Shown one piece after another: positions 9,868-19,021 of a DNA stretch of 64,000 bases. The DNA comes from Massilia sp. Se16.2.3 (GTDB lineage: Bacteria > Pseudomonadota > Gammaproteobacteria > Burkholderiales > Burkholderiaceae_D), in the NCBI RefSeq assembly GCF_014171595.1, contig NZ_CP050451.1, forward strand, positions 310,001 to 374,000, written 5' to 3'. Numbering within the stretch: the first letter of the stretch is position 1; every line of letters begins with the position of its first letter. The position numbers and the translations under genes were made by a program. Under the pieces are notes generated by a model. The model searched no databases. It was not told the origin of the DNA and saw nothing but the letters and a program-made list of their open reading frames with translations.

Positions 9868-11073
9868 TTACTGGGCCTTACGCTGAAGCAGGATGTCGAC
9901 TGCCGGCAGGGTCTTTCCTTCGAGGAACTCGAGGAAGGCGCCACCGCCGGTGGAGATATAGCCGATCTGGTCGCCGATGTTGTATTTCGCAATCGCGGCC
10001 AGGGTGTCGCCGCCGCCGGCGATCGAGAAACCGTTCGACTTGGCGATCGCCATGGCCAGGGTCCTGGTGCCTTCTGCGAACTGGTCGAATTCGAACACGC
10101 CGACCGGGCCGTTCCAGACGATGGTGCCGGCTTGACTCACCTGCTCGGCCAGCATGGCGGCCGTCTTCGGACCAATGTCCAGGATCATGTCGTCGTCGCC
10201 CACATCGGCGACATCCTTCACGGTGGCGGCGGCCGTTGGCGAAAATTCCCTGGCGCAGACGACGTCGACGGGGATCGGCACCGAGGCGCCGCGCGCGCTC
10301 ATCATGTCGATGATCTGCCTGGCCTCATTCACCAGGTCGTTTTCGACCAGCGACTTGCCGATGTTCAGGCCGACGGCCTTCATGAAGGTGTTGGCAATGC
10401 CGCCGCCGACGATCAAATTATCGACCTTGCCGGCCAGGCTTTGCAGGATGGACAGCTTGCTCGAGACTTTCGAGCCGGCGACAATCGCCAGCAGCGGACG
10501 CGCCGGCTGGCCCAGGGCCTTGCCCAGTGCGTCGAGTTCGGCAGCCAGCAGCGGACCTGCCGCGACGACCGGTGCAAATTTTGCGATGCCATGGGTGGTC
10601 GCTTCGGCGCGGTGGGCGGTGCCGAAGGCGTCGTTGACATAGACGTCGCAGAGCTTGGCCATCTTCTGGGCCAGCTCGTCGGCATTCTTCTTTTCGCCCT
10701 TGTTGACGCGGCAGTTTTCCAGCAGCACGACCTGGCCTGGGGCCACATCGACGCCGTCAATCCAGTTCTGCTTCAGTTCGACCGGTTGGCCGAGCAGCTC
10801 GGACAGGCGCGCGGCGACTGGCGCCAGCGTGTCTTCCGGCTTGAACTCGCCTTCGGTCGGACGTCCCAGGTGCGAGGTCACCATCACGGCGGCGCCGGCC
10901 TTGAGGGCAGCCTGGATCGCGGGAACCGAGGCGCGGATACGGGTGTCTTCGGTAATGTTGCCGGCATCATCCTGCGGCACATTCAGGTCGGCGCGAATGA
11001 AAACGCGCTTGTTTTTCAATGCATCACGATCGATCAGGTCCTGCAGGCGGGTGAAACTGAGAACGGCGTCCAT
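9868..11073 (-). CDS. pgk: Phosphoglycerate kinase
   Basis: A 401-residue enzyme with [15 protein letters not shown] at the N-terminus, the [11 protein letters not shown] substrate loop, [13 protein letters not shown], and the C-terminal nucleotide-binding GGGDTLAAI and [14 protein letters not shown] segments. It makes ATP from 1,3-bisphosphoglycerate. Length and motifs are complete. It is first of a pgk-pyk-fba row on the minus strand. Confidence 0.96.
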   Translation of the reverse strand: MDAVLSFTRLQDLIDRDALKNKRVFIRADLNVPQDDAGNITEDTRIRASVPAIQAALKAGAAVMVTSHLGRPTEGEFKPEDTLAPVAARLSELLGQPVELKQNWIDGVDVAPGQVVLLENCRVNKGEKKNADELAQKMAKLCDVYVNDAFGTAHRAEATTHGIAKFAPVVAAGPLLAAELDALGKALGQPARPLLAIVAGSKVSSKLSILQSLAGKVDNLIVGGGIANTFMKAVGLNIGKSLVENDLVNEARQIIDMMSARGASVPIPVDVVCAREFSPTAAATVKDVADVGDDDMILDIGPKTAAMLAEQVSQAGTIVWNGPVGVFEFDQFAEGTRTLAMAIAKSNGFSIAGGGDTLAAIAKYNIGDQIGYISTGGGAFLEFLEGKTLPAVDILLQRKAQ

Positions 11074-11114
11074 GTCGGCTCAACAGTGAAATAGTGAAAA
11101 AACGCTATTCTACC

Positions 11115-11459
11115 TTAGGCAGCGGCGCCAAAAACGTGATAAATGCGCAACAGTGTGAAGGCAAGCATCCCGAATACGATGGTTTGCAGCATGTTCCGTC
11201 GCCACAAGTAGAACACCAGCGCTGCGATGCCAGCCAGCAGCTTCGGGTTCCCCAGCTCCAGGTGCACATTCCCGCCCGCGTCCAGCAGCAGGTCCGGTCC
11301 GATGATCGCCGCGAGTGCGCAGGCCGGTGCGTAGCGCAGCATGCCCTGGATGCGCGGCGGAATCGTGACGCGGTGGCCGATCATCCAGAAACTGCTGCGC
11401 GTCAGTACGGTCGACAGCGCCAGCACGACGATGACGGCCCAGATTTCCCATTCAGCCAT
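11115..11459 (-). CDS. azlD: AzlD family branched-chain amino acid export subunit
   Basis: A 114-residue hydrophobic protein with about four membrane segments, starting MAEWEIWAVIVVLALSTVLTR and ending FGMLAFTLLRIYHVF. Size and TM pattern fit AzlD, the small partner of AzlC in export of branched-chain amino acids and analogues. ATG 11459 overlaps the end of azlC by 8 bases, which indicates translational coupling and supports this start over longer in-frame alternatives. Confidence 0.88.
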   Translation of the reverse strand: MAEWEIWAVIVVLALSTVLTRSSFWMIGHRVTIPPRIQGMLRYAPACALAAIIGPDLLLDAGGNVHLELGNPKLLAGIAALVFYLWRRNMLQTIVFGMLAFTLLRIYHVFGAAA

Positions 11460-12201
11460 GACGCGCCTTTCGTTTTTCGATGAGGGCCTCGGCTGCCATC
11501 GCGGCCAGCATGCCGACCACGACAGCCAGCAGCAGGCCAAGTTTATAAGGGAAGCCATAGGCGGCCACCGCCACCGTGCCGGCCACCAGCACGCCACACA
11601 GTGCCGCCCGGTTGATCGTCAGCGGCACCGTGATGCAGAGAATCGCCAGCGTGCCGGCAAAACCCAGGCCCCAGGAAGTCGGAATCGCGCTGCCGAGAAA
11701 GACGCCGATGATCGAGCCGCCCTGCCAGGCCAGCCAGTTCGGGAACATCAAGCCCTGCAGATAGGACAGCTTGCCCGGCTGCCGCGCGGCAGTCGGAAAA
11801 CGCTGCAGGAACAGCGCCACCGTCAAGTCGCCGGAGATATAGCCATAGAACAGGCGCTGGCGCCAGTTCAGGTGCGCGAAGTGCGGCCCCATCAGGGCGG
11901 AAAAGATCACGAAGCGCAGGTTCACCACCAGGCCGGTGGCAAAGATGACCCAGATCGGCGCATGCGCCAGGATCAAAGGCAGCGCTGCCAGCTGGGCCGA
12001 ACCTGCATACACCAGCAAGGTCATGCCGCAGGCCTGCAGCGCGGTCAGCCCGGTTTTGACCATGGCGATGCCGACCACCATGCCCCAGGCGCCGATGCCG
12101 AACAGGGTCGGCAAGCCGGTTGTCAGCCCTTCGCGCCACAGCACGGGGTCATGGCGTTCAGTCATATCGGTGGAGGTTTGCTTAGTGTCCGGCGCGTTCA
12201 T
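11452..12201 (-). CDS. azlC: AzlC family branched-chain amino acid permease
   Basis: A 249-residue inner-membrane protein. GLTTGLPTLFGIGAWGMVVGIAMV opens the domain and LVYAGSAQLAALPLI is the AzlC signature. It works with AzlD to export leucine, isoleucine, valine and related compounds. The start at ATG 12201 follows a GGAG-like site; the longer frame upstream enters the palindromic repeat at 12292-12395 and is not plausible as protein. Confidence 0.9.
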   Translation of the reverse strand: MNAPDTKQTSTDMTERHDPVLWREGLTTGLPTLFGIGAWGMVVGIAMVKTGLTALQACGMTLLVYAGSAQLAALPLILAHAPIWVIFATGLVVNLRFVIFSALMGPHFAHLNWRQRLFYGYISGDLTVALFLQRFPTAARQPGKLSYLQGLMFPNWLAWQGGSIIGVFLGSAIPTSWGLGFAGTLAILCITVPLTINRAALCGVLVAGTVAVAAYGFPYKLGLLLAVVVGMLAAMAAEALIEKRKARHG

Positions 12202-12291
12202 GTCGCGCTCCTGCAACAGACGGGAACGACAAAAACGACGGGGCAAGAACAGCGGAAGAGCATGGAGAAGTAGCGAAGAAGAGTAGCAAAT

Positions 12292-12395
12292 GTAGGGTGG
12301 GCGCCCTGTGCCCACGCGGTGTTCGCAGCCGGATCATCGTGCATGCCATCGTTGACGATCACCATCACCGCGTGGGCACGGGGCGCCCTCCCTAC
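12292..12395. repeat. Palindromic repeat with GTAGGGTGGGC ends, copy A
   Basis: Arms 12292-12321 and 12366-12395 are 30-base inverted repeats with two mismatches, separated by 44 bases. Each arm begins or ends GTAGGGTGGGCGCCC / GGGCGCCCTCCCTAC and contains GCCCACGCGG. A related element lies at 47229-47374. It looks like a miniature non-coding mobile element and fills most of the 307-base gap between azlC and the zinc-finger gene. Confidence 0.85.
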
Positions 12396-12508
12396 GTTGC
12401 CGCAAGCCAACACGGCGGTGAACTCGCCATTCTACCGATCATTCCGAACCGCCGCGCGAATCCGTTAAAATCCTGTCTTTGCCACCTTTCGCTCGACGGA
12501 GAATTTCA

Positions 12509-12703
12509 ATGAACAACAAGACCATGCCTGTGGTGGAACTCGAGGCCAAGGATTTGCCGGCGCACTGCCCGAACCCGTCCATGCCACTGTGGTCGTCGCA
12601 CCCGCGCGTCTTCCTGGATTTCGACCATGAAGGCACCGCCAAGTGCCCCTACTGCGGCACCCACTACCGCCTGGCGCCTGGCGTCGCGTTCAAGCACCAC
12701 TAA
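12509..12703 (+). CDS. Zinc-finger protein of the zf-CHCC (NDUFS6-like) family
   Basis: A 64-residue protein with AHCPNPSMPLWSSHPRVFLDFD and KCPYCGTHYRL. The C-x8-H and C-x2-C residues match the small CHCC zinc-finger proteins related to the complex I accessory subunit NDUFS6. Its bacterial role is not established. The start at ATG 12509 has GGAG seven bases upstream. It is followed 40 bases later by the YheT-type hydrolase on the same strand. Confidence 0.88.
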   Translation: MNNKTMPVVELEAKDLPAHCPNPSMPLWSSHPRVFLDFDHEGTAKCPYCGTHYRLAPGVAFKHH

Positions 12704-12743
12704 GCGTCGCCCATTGACCGCGGCGACAACGCCGCTCCAGACC

Positions 12744-13754
12744 ATGACCTACCGCGCGCCAGCGTGGCTGCCCGGCGGCCACCTGCAAACCATCGTTCCC
12801 GCCACCCTGCTGGCCAAGCCGCCAGTCAGCTACCGGCGCGAGCGCTGGAGCGTGCACGATCCGGTGCTGGGCGAGGACTTCGTCGACGTCGATTTCGTCG
12901 ACGGCCAGCCCGGCAAACCCCTGGTGGTCCTGTTCCACGGGCTGGAAGGTTCGTCGAACAGCCATTACGCCCGTGGCCTGATGGCGGCGCTGGCGGCACG
13001 CGGCTGGTCGGGCGCCGTGCCGCATTTCCGCGGCTGCTCGGGCGAACCGAACCGCACGGCGCGCTTCTACCATTCGGGCGACGCGCTCGAAATCGACTGG
13101 ATCATGGCGCGCCTGCGCGCACGCGCTCCCGGCCCCTTGTACGCGGCCGGCGTCTCGCTCGGGGGTAATGCGCTGCTGCGCTGGCTGGGCGAGTCGGGCA
13201 CGGCCGCCGGTTTCGTGACGGCCGCCGCCGCGATCTCCGCCCCGCTCGACCTGACGCGCGGCGGCGAAGCCCTGTCCTCGGGCTTCAACATGCTTTATAC
13301 CCGCATGTTCCTGCAAACGCTGAAGCCGAAATGCCTGGCCAAGCTGGAGCAGTTTCCCGGCCTGTTCGACCGCCAGGCGCTGCTCGCCGCGCGCGACCTC
13401 TACGCGTTCGATAATGTCGTCACCGCCCCGCTGCACGGCTACCGCGACACCGACGATTACTGGCACCGCGCCAGCGCCCGCCACGTGCTGCACGACATCC
13501 GCGTGCCGACCCCGGTACTGAATGCCCGCAACGATCCCTTCCTGCCGGGCGCCCACCTGCCCGCCAGCGCGTCGAAGGCCGTGACGCTCGAGTACCCGGA
13601 AGAAGGCGGCCACGTCGGCTTCCCGGCCGGGGCCTTCCCGGGCAACAATGCCTGGCTGCCGGCACGCATCCTGTCCTTCTTCGATGGCGTTCCAGGCGCG
13701 CGAACCGGTGCGCCAACGACATCCGAACTATGCGAAGCTGGCACCCATGGATGA
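12744..13754 (+). CDS. YheT-family alpha/beta hydrolase
   Basis: A 336-residue hydrolase. The LPGGHLQTIVPATL opening and FHGLEGSSNSHYARGLM are typical of the YheT/ABHD1-3 family; the nucleophile lies in GVSLGGNALLRWLGE, the acid probably in NARNDPFLP and the His in EEGGHVGF. Family members are esterases or acyl hydrolases of poorly known substrate. ATG 12744 is chosen because the family N-terminus begins right there. The last 8 bases overlap the next gene, suggesting coupling. Confidence 0.9.
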   Translation: MTYRAPAWLPGGHLQTIVPATLLAKPPVSYRRERWSVHDPVLGEDFVDVDFVDGQPGKPLVVLFHGLEGSSNSHYARGLMAALAARGWSGAVPHFRGCSGEPNRTARFYHSGDALEIDWIMARLRARAPGPLYAAGVSLGGNALLRWLGESGTAAGFVTAAAAISAPLDLTRGGEALSSGFNMLYTRMFLQTLKPKCLAKLEQFPGLFDRQALLAARDLYAFDNVVTAPLHGYRDTDDYWHRASARHVLHDIRVPTPVLNARNDPFLPGAHLPASASKAVTLEYPEEGGHVGFPAGAFPGNNAWLPARILSFFDGVPGARTGAPTTSELCEAGTHG

Positions 13755-14352
13755 CATCGTAAAACAGGCAATGGCCAAGTGGCCGAACGTGCCCAACTGT
13801 TATGGTTGGCTGGCACTCGATGCGCGTGGTAACTGGCGCATGCGCGACGAAGCGGCGCAAGCCGCGAACGCGCCCGGCGACCGGCTGAACAACCCCACGC
13901 TGGTCGGCTTCATCAACCGCAACTACGGCCATGACGAGGCCGGCCGCTGGTATTTCCAGAACGGCCCGCAACGCGTCTACGTCAACCTGGAAAGCACGCC
14001 CTATATCGCCCGCACCGATCCGGCCCAGGGTCTGGTGCTGCAGACCGGCGCCGCGCTGGAAACCATCGAGCGCCTGTATCTCCTGGAGAACGGCGAAGCG
14101 ATCGTGCAGGCGGGAGACATCGTCGCCCAGCTCGACGACCGCGACGTGGCGCAATTGTTCGAGGACCTGGAACTGGATGGCCAGCCGGCTGGCGACGAGG
14201 CCTTGCTGGCCTGGCTGGGCGGCGGCGCAGGCACGCTGGTGCTGCGCTGGCGTGGTGCCCGGGTGCCGGTCGAACGCATCGCCCGCGCCTCGCTGGCGCA
14301 GCATTTCGGCTTCGATCCGCTGCCAAGGCCGCCCGCCTCGCCTGCGGGCTGA
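13747..14352 (+). CDS. Conserved hypothetical protein coupled to the YheT hydrolase
   Basis: A 201-residue soluble, acidic protein without signal or membrane segment. It opens MDDIVKQAMAKWPNVPNCYGWLALDARGNWRMRDE and has a middle stretch WYFQNGPQRVYVNLESTPYI with an aromatic-rich pattern, suggesting a beta-rich fold. I recognise the type as a widespread Burkholderiales unknown but cannot assign a function. Its start overlaps the hydrolase by 8 bases, and its stop abuts the stop of the convergent gene with no spacer. Confidence 0.8.
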   Translation: MDDIVKQAMAKWPNVPNCYGWLALDARGNWRMRDEAAQAANAPGDRLNNPTLVGFINRNYGHDEAGRWYFQNGPQRVYVNLESTPYIARTDPAQGLVLQTGAALETIERLYLLENGEAIVQAGDIVAQLDDRDVAQLFEDLELDGQPAGDEALLAWLGGGAGTLVLRWRGARVPVERIARASLAQHFGFDPLPRPPASPAG

Positions 14353-15131
14353 TCAGCCTGCGCCAAAGCTGGCCGCGTCGCGGGCGGCCGCCTCGATCGT
14401 GCGCCGCACCAGCTCGGGTTCGGTAAATTGCGGGAAGTGCCCGCTGCGCTCGGCCACCACCTGTTTGCCCAGCGGCGACAACTTCACCAGTTCGCGTTGA
14501 TGGGCTTGCCGTGCGCGCAGCTGCGCCCCCGGCGTGGCCCAGGCCAGCGCGGGACGCGCGCCGCTGATGACATACAAAGGTAGCGGCGGAAAAGGCGGCG
14601 CGGCATCGAGCTCGGCCAGGCTGGCGTCGAGCTGCTCGGTCTCGGCCCGAGGGGATGAGGCGGCGAAAGGCGCGTGACCAGGCGTTTCAGCCAGCGCTGC
14701 AATGCATGGTCGTGGCGGGGGAGAATGCGCACGTCCTCGGGCGCGGTGGCCTCGACCAGCACGACAGCGCCGACCTCGTCCGGATGGGAGCGTGCGAACA
14801 GGTTGACGACCAGGCCACCGAGCGAGTGGCCGACCAGCACCCAGGGTCGGGGCACCCCGGCGGCCAGCAAAAAGGCGCGCAGGGTGCGCACCATGGCGGC
14901 GGCCGTTTGCGGCGCGTCCGGCTTACTGGACTCGCCGATGCCCGCGCGGTTGTAGGCGAAAACGGTATGCGCCTCCGCCAGTTCTCCAAACACCTTGTAC
15001 CAGCTTTCGACCGGGCCGCCCGCTCCTGCCACCAGCACGATGCCAGGAGCACCCTTGCCGGCCACGATGTATTCCACCGTCACGCCGGCAAACTGCAGCC
15101 GCTGTTTCACTGGCACCATCAAGGGACGCAT
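14353..15131 (-). CDS. Alpha/beta hydrolase, interrupted by a frameshift
   Basis: Joined from two frames. The first (15131 to about 14667) has GIVLVAGAGGP, YNRAGIGESSKPD and the nucleophile elbow VLVGHSLGGLVVNLFARSHP. The second (about 14667 to 14353) continues with a Glu/Ala-rich lid, LPLYVISGARPALAW and SGHFPQFTEPELV with the likely catalytic His. Adding one T to the TTT run at 14666-14668 (minus strand) restores one reading frame of about 259 residues. The substrate is unknown. ATG 15131 lies 4 bases after the upstream protease stop. Either a sequencing error or a recent inactivation. Confidence 0.75.
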
Positions 15132-15135
15132 GCGC

Positions 15136-16728
15136 TTACTTCTCCTTGTCGGCTTCCTTTTCCTCTTTCTGGCGCGCCTTGATGGCACGCTCGCGCGCGT
15201 CGATCACGGACTGGTCGTAGAACGACACATCCTTCGCCTTGCGCGCGAAATTGAGCTGGTCGACGGCGGCCGGCAGAGCCCCGGCCAGCACATACGATTC
15301 TGCCAGCGCCATGTGCTGCAGGGCGATCCTGCCCTGCCCCGAATACGCCTTGGCCAGCAGCTCGTACAGCTTTGGCTCCTCGCGGTACAGCTGCACCTGG
15401 TCGCGCAGGTAGCGCGTGGCCTCGTCGAGCTTGCCGGCATTGATCATCGCGTCGGCATACTGGCGTGCCAGCGCGCGCGACAGCGGGTAGGCGTGCGTGG
15501 CGTTTTCCGCATCCTTCAGGGCCTGCTGCGCGACCTCCTTCGGCTGGCCCGGCGCCAGCTTGATGTCGAGGTCGAGCATGGCGAACATGGCGCCGCCATT
15601 GCTCGCAGGCGTATTCGAGAACACCCCCGGCTTGGGCTGCATGGCGGCACGTGCCTTGTCAAACCAGCTGCGGGCGCCGGCCAGGTCGCCCTCCTTCAGC
15701 GCCAGGAAGGACAGGCCGTACTGCGCCGCCACCTGCTGCTGGCGATGCTGCTGCACCAGTTGCGCCTCGAAGGCGGCGCGCGTTTCGCGGCGGGCGACGG
15801 TGCCGAGATCCTGCAGCACGCGCGCACGTGCCTTGGCCAGGTGGAATTCAATGGTGTCGATACGCTGGCGATACGGCGTTTCGCGAATGCGCGACTGGAT
15901 GTCGACGATGCGCTCGCTCGTCAGCGGGTGGCTGCTCAGGAAAGCCGGGATTTCGCCATACACTTTATTCGCGCTTTGCAGGCGCTTGAAGAAGGCGACC
16001 ATGCCCGAGGTGTCGTAGCCGCCGGCGCCCATGATCTGGAAGCCGACCCGGTCGGCCTCGCGCTCCGCATCCCGGCTGAAGTTCAGCTGGCGCTGCACGG
16101 CCAGGCCCTGCCCGCCCATCAGCACGCCCATCGCCGCGTCGGGACTGGCCTTCGAGGCCAGCGCCGCCAGGATCAGCGTGGCCAGCGGCAGCAGCACGTC
16201 CTGGCGCTGCTGGCCGAGCATCCGTGCGATATGGCGCTGCGAGACGTGGCCGATCTCGTGCGAGATCACCGAGGCCAGTTCCGACTCGCTCTGCGCCGCC
16301 AGCAACAGCCCGGAGTGCACGCCGATGAAACCGCCGGGCAGCGCAAACGCGTTGATGGCGCCGTCGCGCACGGTGAAGAACTCGAAATCGGCGTTGGTCT
16401 CGCCGCGCGTGCCGGGCACCGCGTCGACCAGGGCGCCGCCGAAATTGTTCAGGTATTCGGCAATGCCGTCGTCGTCGAGGTAGTCGCGGTCGCGCCGGAT
16501 CTCGCGCATGATCTCTTCGCCGAGTTTACGCTCGACGATCGGGGACAGGTCTTCGCGCGCGGTATCGCCCAGCGTGGGCAGCCTGGCGGAATTCGGCACG
16601 TTATTCAGCGCCTGGGCACGTGCCGACGCAGGATTGAGCCCGACCGCGGCCGACACGAGCAGGACGGCCAGCGGGACGCGCCAACGGGACGATACGGATG
16701 GCAATGCGGGGGAGGTCATCGGTTTCAC
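15136..16728 (-). CDS. bepA: M48-family metalloprotease with TPR region (BepA/YfgC-like)
   Basis: A 530-residue periplasmic protein: signal peptide at about residues 15-39 (cleavage after ARA), M48 protease domain with zinc motif HEIGH near residue 156 and the downstream [12 protein letters not shown]lu ligand, then a helical repeat region of TPR type ([27 protein letters not shown]). BepA proteins help fold or degrade the LPS-assembly protein LptD and other outer-membrane proteins. The second Met (codon 4) is an alternative start. The basic tail [14 protein letters not shown] is unremarkable. It is divergent from moaC. Confidence 0.9.
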   Translation of the reverse strand: MKPMTSPALPSVSSRWRVPLAVLLVSAAVGLNPASARAQALNNVPNSARLPTLGDTAREDLSPIVERKLGEEIMREIRRDRDYLDDDGIAEYLNNFGGALVDAVPGTRGETNADFEFFTVRDGAINAFALPGGFIGVHSGLLLAAQSESELASVISHEIGHVSQRHIARMLGQQRQDVLLPLATLILAALASKASPDAAMGVLMGGQGLAVQRQLNFSRDAEREADRVGFQIMGAGGYDTSGMVAFFKRLQSANKVYGEIPAFLSSHPLTSERIVDIQSRIRETPYRQRIDTIEFHLAKARARVLQDLGTVARRETRAAFEAQLVQQHRQQQVAAQYGLSFLALKEGDLAGARSWFDKARAAMQPKPGVFSNTPASNGGAMFAMLDLDIKLAPGQPKEVAQQALKDAENATHAYPLSRALARQYADAMINAGKLDEATRYLRDQVQLYREEPKLYELLAKAYSGQGRIALQHMALAESYVLAGALPAAVDQLNFARKAKDVSFYDQSVIDARERAIKARQKEEKEADKEK

Positions 16729-16805
16729 GATGCTATGATAACCCCATCCGCCGGCGCCTTCACGCGCCCCGAAACACTTTCTTACCCAGGCATACCGACA
16801 AGACC

Positions 16806-17300
16806 ATGAGCGACTCTCCCTCTTCCCCGCTGACCCACTTCGACACCAGTGGCCAGGCCCACATGGTCGACGTCGGCGCCAAGAACGAGACCCACCGCAT
16901 CGCGGTTGCCGCCGGCACCATCCGCATGCAGCCGGAAACGCTCGGGTTGATCCAGTCGGGTAATGCCAAAAAGGGCGACGTGCTCGGCATCGCCCGCATC
17001 GCCGCCATCATGGGCGCGAAACGCACCAGCGACCTGGTGCCCCTGTGCCACCCGCTGGCAATCACCCGTGTCGCCGTCGATTTCGAAGTCGACGAAAGCG
17101 CCAGCAGCGTGCACTGCCGCGCCCAGGTCGAGACGGTCGGCAAGACCGGGGTCGAGATGGAGGCCCTGACCGCCGTGCAGGTGGGGCTGCTGACGATTTA
17201 CGACATGTGCAAGGCGGCGGACCGGGGGATGGTGATGACGAATGTGCGGGTGCTGGAAAAGCACGGGGGCAAGAGCGGGGACTGGACGGCGGTGGTGTAG
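16806..17300 (+). CDS. moaC: Cyclic pyranopterin monophosphate synthase
   Basis: A 164-residue enzyme with [29 protein letters not shown] and the [23 protein letters not shown] segment that carries catalytic residues. It completes formation of cyclic pyranopterin monophosphate in molybdenum-cofactor synthesis. ATG 16806 gives the standard N-terminus; the longer frame overlaps the divergent protease start region. No other Moco gene is nearby. Confidence 0.95.
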   Translation: MSDSPSSPLTHFDTSGQAHMVDVGAKNETHRIAVAAGTIRMQPETLGLIQSGNAKKGDVLGIARIAAIMGAKRTSDLVPLCHPLAITRVAVDFEVDESASSVHCRAQVETVGKTGVEMEALTAVQVGLLTIYDMCKAADRGMVMTNVRVLEKHGGKSGDWTAVV

Positions 17301-17428
17301 CCCCCCTTCCACGCTTGCCGACAAACCGCTACACACGGTGACAATTTTCGAATTGATAATTAATTGCCTCTAACCCATACTTTTGGCCGCGACGTCAATA
17401 CCGCCGTCGCATCCATCATGGGACCCGT

Positions 17429-17773
17429 ATGTGTAGATTTGTTCTGACATTGGCTGTGCTGGCATCGCTGACCGCTTGCGGCGGCGGAGACGACGATTCC
17501 ACTATCCAGGTGTTTAAATCGATGGGTTCGCTGCAATGCAGCGGTGGTGGCATGACGCTGGCCGCACTGCAGGCGCAGCTTACGTCGGCCAATGTCCAGC
17601 CGCGCGCTGCCGCGTGTGGCACGGATGGCGTCGCCACCTCGGCGGTATGCGGCAGCCCTGACGGCAAGATCGGCATTTTCGAGATCGAGGCAAACGAGGA
17701 AAAGACGGCCGCCGCCGCAGGCTTCAAGCCCTTGAGTACGGTGCCGACGGCGAAAGTCATTCCCTGCACCTGA
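17429..17773 (+). CDS. Small putative lipoprotein of unknown function
   Basis: A 114-residue protein with a lipoprotein signal (hydrophobic core then LTAC, lipid Cys17) followed by GGGDDDST, where acidic residues after Cys are usual for outer-membrane lipoproteins or surface export. The rest contains four more Cys (C37, C63, C73, C113), which could form two disulfides. No family recognised. An AT-rich stretch at 17345-17375 probably carries its promoter. Confidence 0.75.
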   Translation: MCRFVLTLAVLASLTACGGGDDDSTIQVFKSMGSLQCSGGGMTLAALQAQLTSANVQPRAAACGTDGVATSAVCGSPDGKIGIFEIEANEEKTAAAAGFKPLSTVPTAKVIPCT

Positions 17774-17915
17774 ACGGCTGCGTGACGATGCTTTTGCGCC
17801 CGGTCGCCCGGATCCTCGCCTTGCGCCGGCAAGCAATCAATTGTCGACGACGTCCCGATGAACATGCTATTTTGCAAGTAATTGCAAGTCTATACATGTT
17901 GATGAAGGAGTCGCG

Positions 17916-18185
17916 GTGAAACTGCTGCATTACGTCCCGGTTGTCTTTTCCTGTCTGCTAACGCTGCTGGTCGGCATCGATGGTTGCCATACACTGGTGC
18001 TTGCCTTCGAACGCCTGCAGGCCGGTACCACTGTCTGGGCGGGCGCGAGCGCCCTGATGTCCGGGTTGCTGAGCCTGGCAGTCGCCTGGTTCCTGCTGCG
18101 CTGGGCGAGCAGCGTGCGCAAGAATGCCCGCATCAGTGTCGAGCTCGCGGAGCAGCGCGCAGCGCAAGCAGGACGCGTTTTCTGA
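17916..18185 (+). CDS. Small membrane protein, two TM segments
   Basis: An 89-residue protein starting at GTG 17916 with a good AAGGAG Shine-Dalgarno. Two hydrophobic segments (about residues 5-28 and 40-62) are followed by a basic, then Ala/Glu-rich cytoplasmic tail (RKNARISVELAEQRAAQAGR). Function unknown. It is the first of three small membrane-protein genes in the same direction (17916, 18232, 18522) ahead of the S9 peptidase. Confidence 0.7.
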   Translation: MKLLHYVPVVFSCLLTLLVGIDGCHTLVLAFERLQAGTTVWAGASALMSGLLSLAVAWFLLRWASSVRKNARISVELAEQRAAQAGRVF

Positions 18186-18231
18186 ATCACGAGGTGGCGC
18201 CGGTTCCACGGCCGCTGCCGGCGCAAGGCAC

Positions 18232-18471
18232 ATGAACGCCCGAACGCTGGTCGGCAGCCTGTTCATCGGCGCTGCGCTTGTCGTCGCACTCTTCGACTAT
18301 CGCCTGTTCGGCCTGCCGTGGTATTGGGGCAGCCTGCTGCTGGGGCTTGCTGGCTATGTCCTCATCCGTGCAGGGCGTACGCGAAACCATGCCGGTTCAC
18401 CAGGCGAATTGATGGAGGACCTGATCGACATCGGTTCCGACCTCGGCGACCTCGACTTCGACGGCGATTGA
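18232..18471 (+). CDS. Small membrane protein with acidic tail
   Basis: A 79-residue protein with two short hydrophobic segments (MNARTLVGSLFIGAALVVAL and WYWGSLLLGLAGYVLI) and a strongly acidic C-terminus, LIDIGSDLGDLDFDGD. No family recognised. It starts 46 bases after the preceding small gene and ends 50 bases before the next, so co-transcription is likely. The Shine-Dalgarno is weak. Confidence 0.6.
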   Translation: MNARTLVGSLFIGAALVVALFDYRLFGLPWYWGSLLLGLAGYVLIRAGRTRNHAGSPGELMEDLIDIGSDLGDLDFDGD

Positions 18472-18521
18472 ACTGCGCGCATACCGCGCCACGCCGCTTT
18501 CCCACTTTTATCCGCTACTAA

Positions 18522-18887
18522 ATGAACTGTTTCAAGCATCCACACAGCAGCGCGCACGGTATCTGCCGCGTATGCTGCAGGGGCGTCTGCCCCGACTGCT
18601 CGGCTGACCTCGGCCATAGCCTGACCTGCCGAGGAGAACATGAAGCTTTGGCAGCGGACATGCATGCGCTGAGCCTGCGCGGCAGCAAAGTCATGAAGAC
18701 CTCGCGCAAAGCGATGCTTCTCGGCCCCATGTTCTTTGCCGTCATGGGCGGCATGTTGCTGTTCGACGGCATGGGCCGGGACGATACCCTGAATTTCGGC
18801 ACCTATGGCGGCGTGGCCTTCATCCTCTTCGCGCTGGCCGTGCTGGTCACCAACCTGCGCGCCCTCGGCGGCAAGGACGCGGGCTAA
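18522..18887 (+). CDS. B-box-like zinc-finger membrane protein
   Basis: A 121-residue protein. The first ~40 residues are Cys/His rich (C3, H6, then CRVCCRGVCPDC and a later C and H), resembling the B-box zinc fingers that sit at the N-terminus of some bacterial membrane proteins. Two hydrophobic segments follow (MLLGPMFFAVMGGMLLF and GGVAFILFALAVLVTNL). It may be a cytoplasmic metal-binding or protein-contact domain anchored to the membrane. Role unknown. Located 134 bases before the S9 peptidase. Confidence 0.75.
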   Translation: MNCFKHPHSSAHGICRVCCRGVCPDCSADLGHSLTCRGEHEALAADMHALSLRGSKVMKTSRKAMLLGPMFFAVMGGMLLFDGMGRDDTLNFGTYGGVAFILFALAVLVTNLRALGGKDAG

Positions 18888-19021
18888 CCCGGGACAGGCC
18901 AGGCGCCTCCCCGCGGTAGCGCCGGCAATGCCTGCCGCGTCTTGCCACGTGTTAAATTGCTGGCTTCCCTGCCCGGCTGTACGGCGGGAGACCAATACCG
19001 GACACGTTTCGAGAGGATGGA

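Noticed and set aside
8611..11094. Very long open frame (827 codons) on the plus strand opposite pyk and pgk
   Set aside because: It is antisense to two well-conserved glycolytic genes, has the His/Arg/Gly/Val composition of GC-rich shadow frames, and shows no motif. The same holds for long plus-strand frames opposite purK/purE (4066-5784), the GDSL gene (1148-2776) and dnaK (61291-63567).
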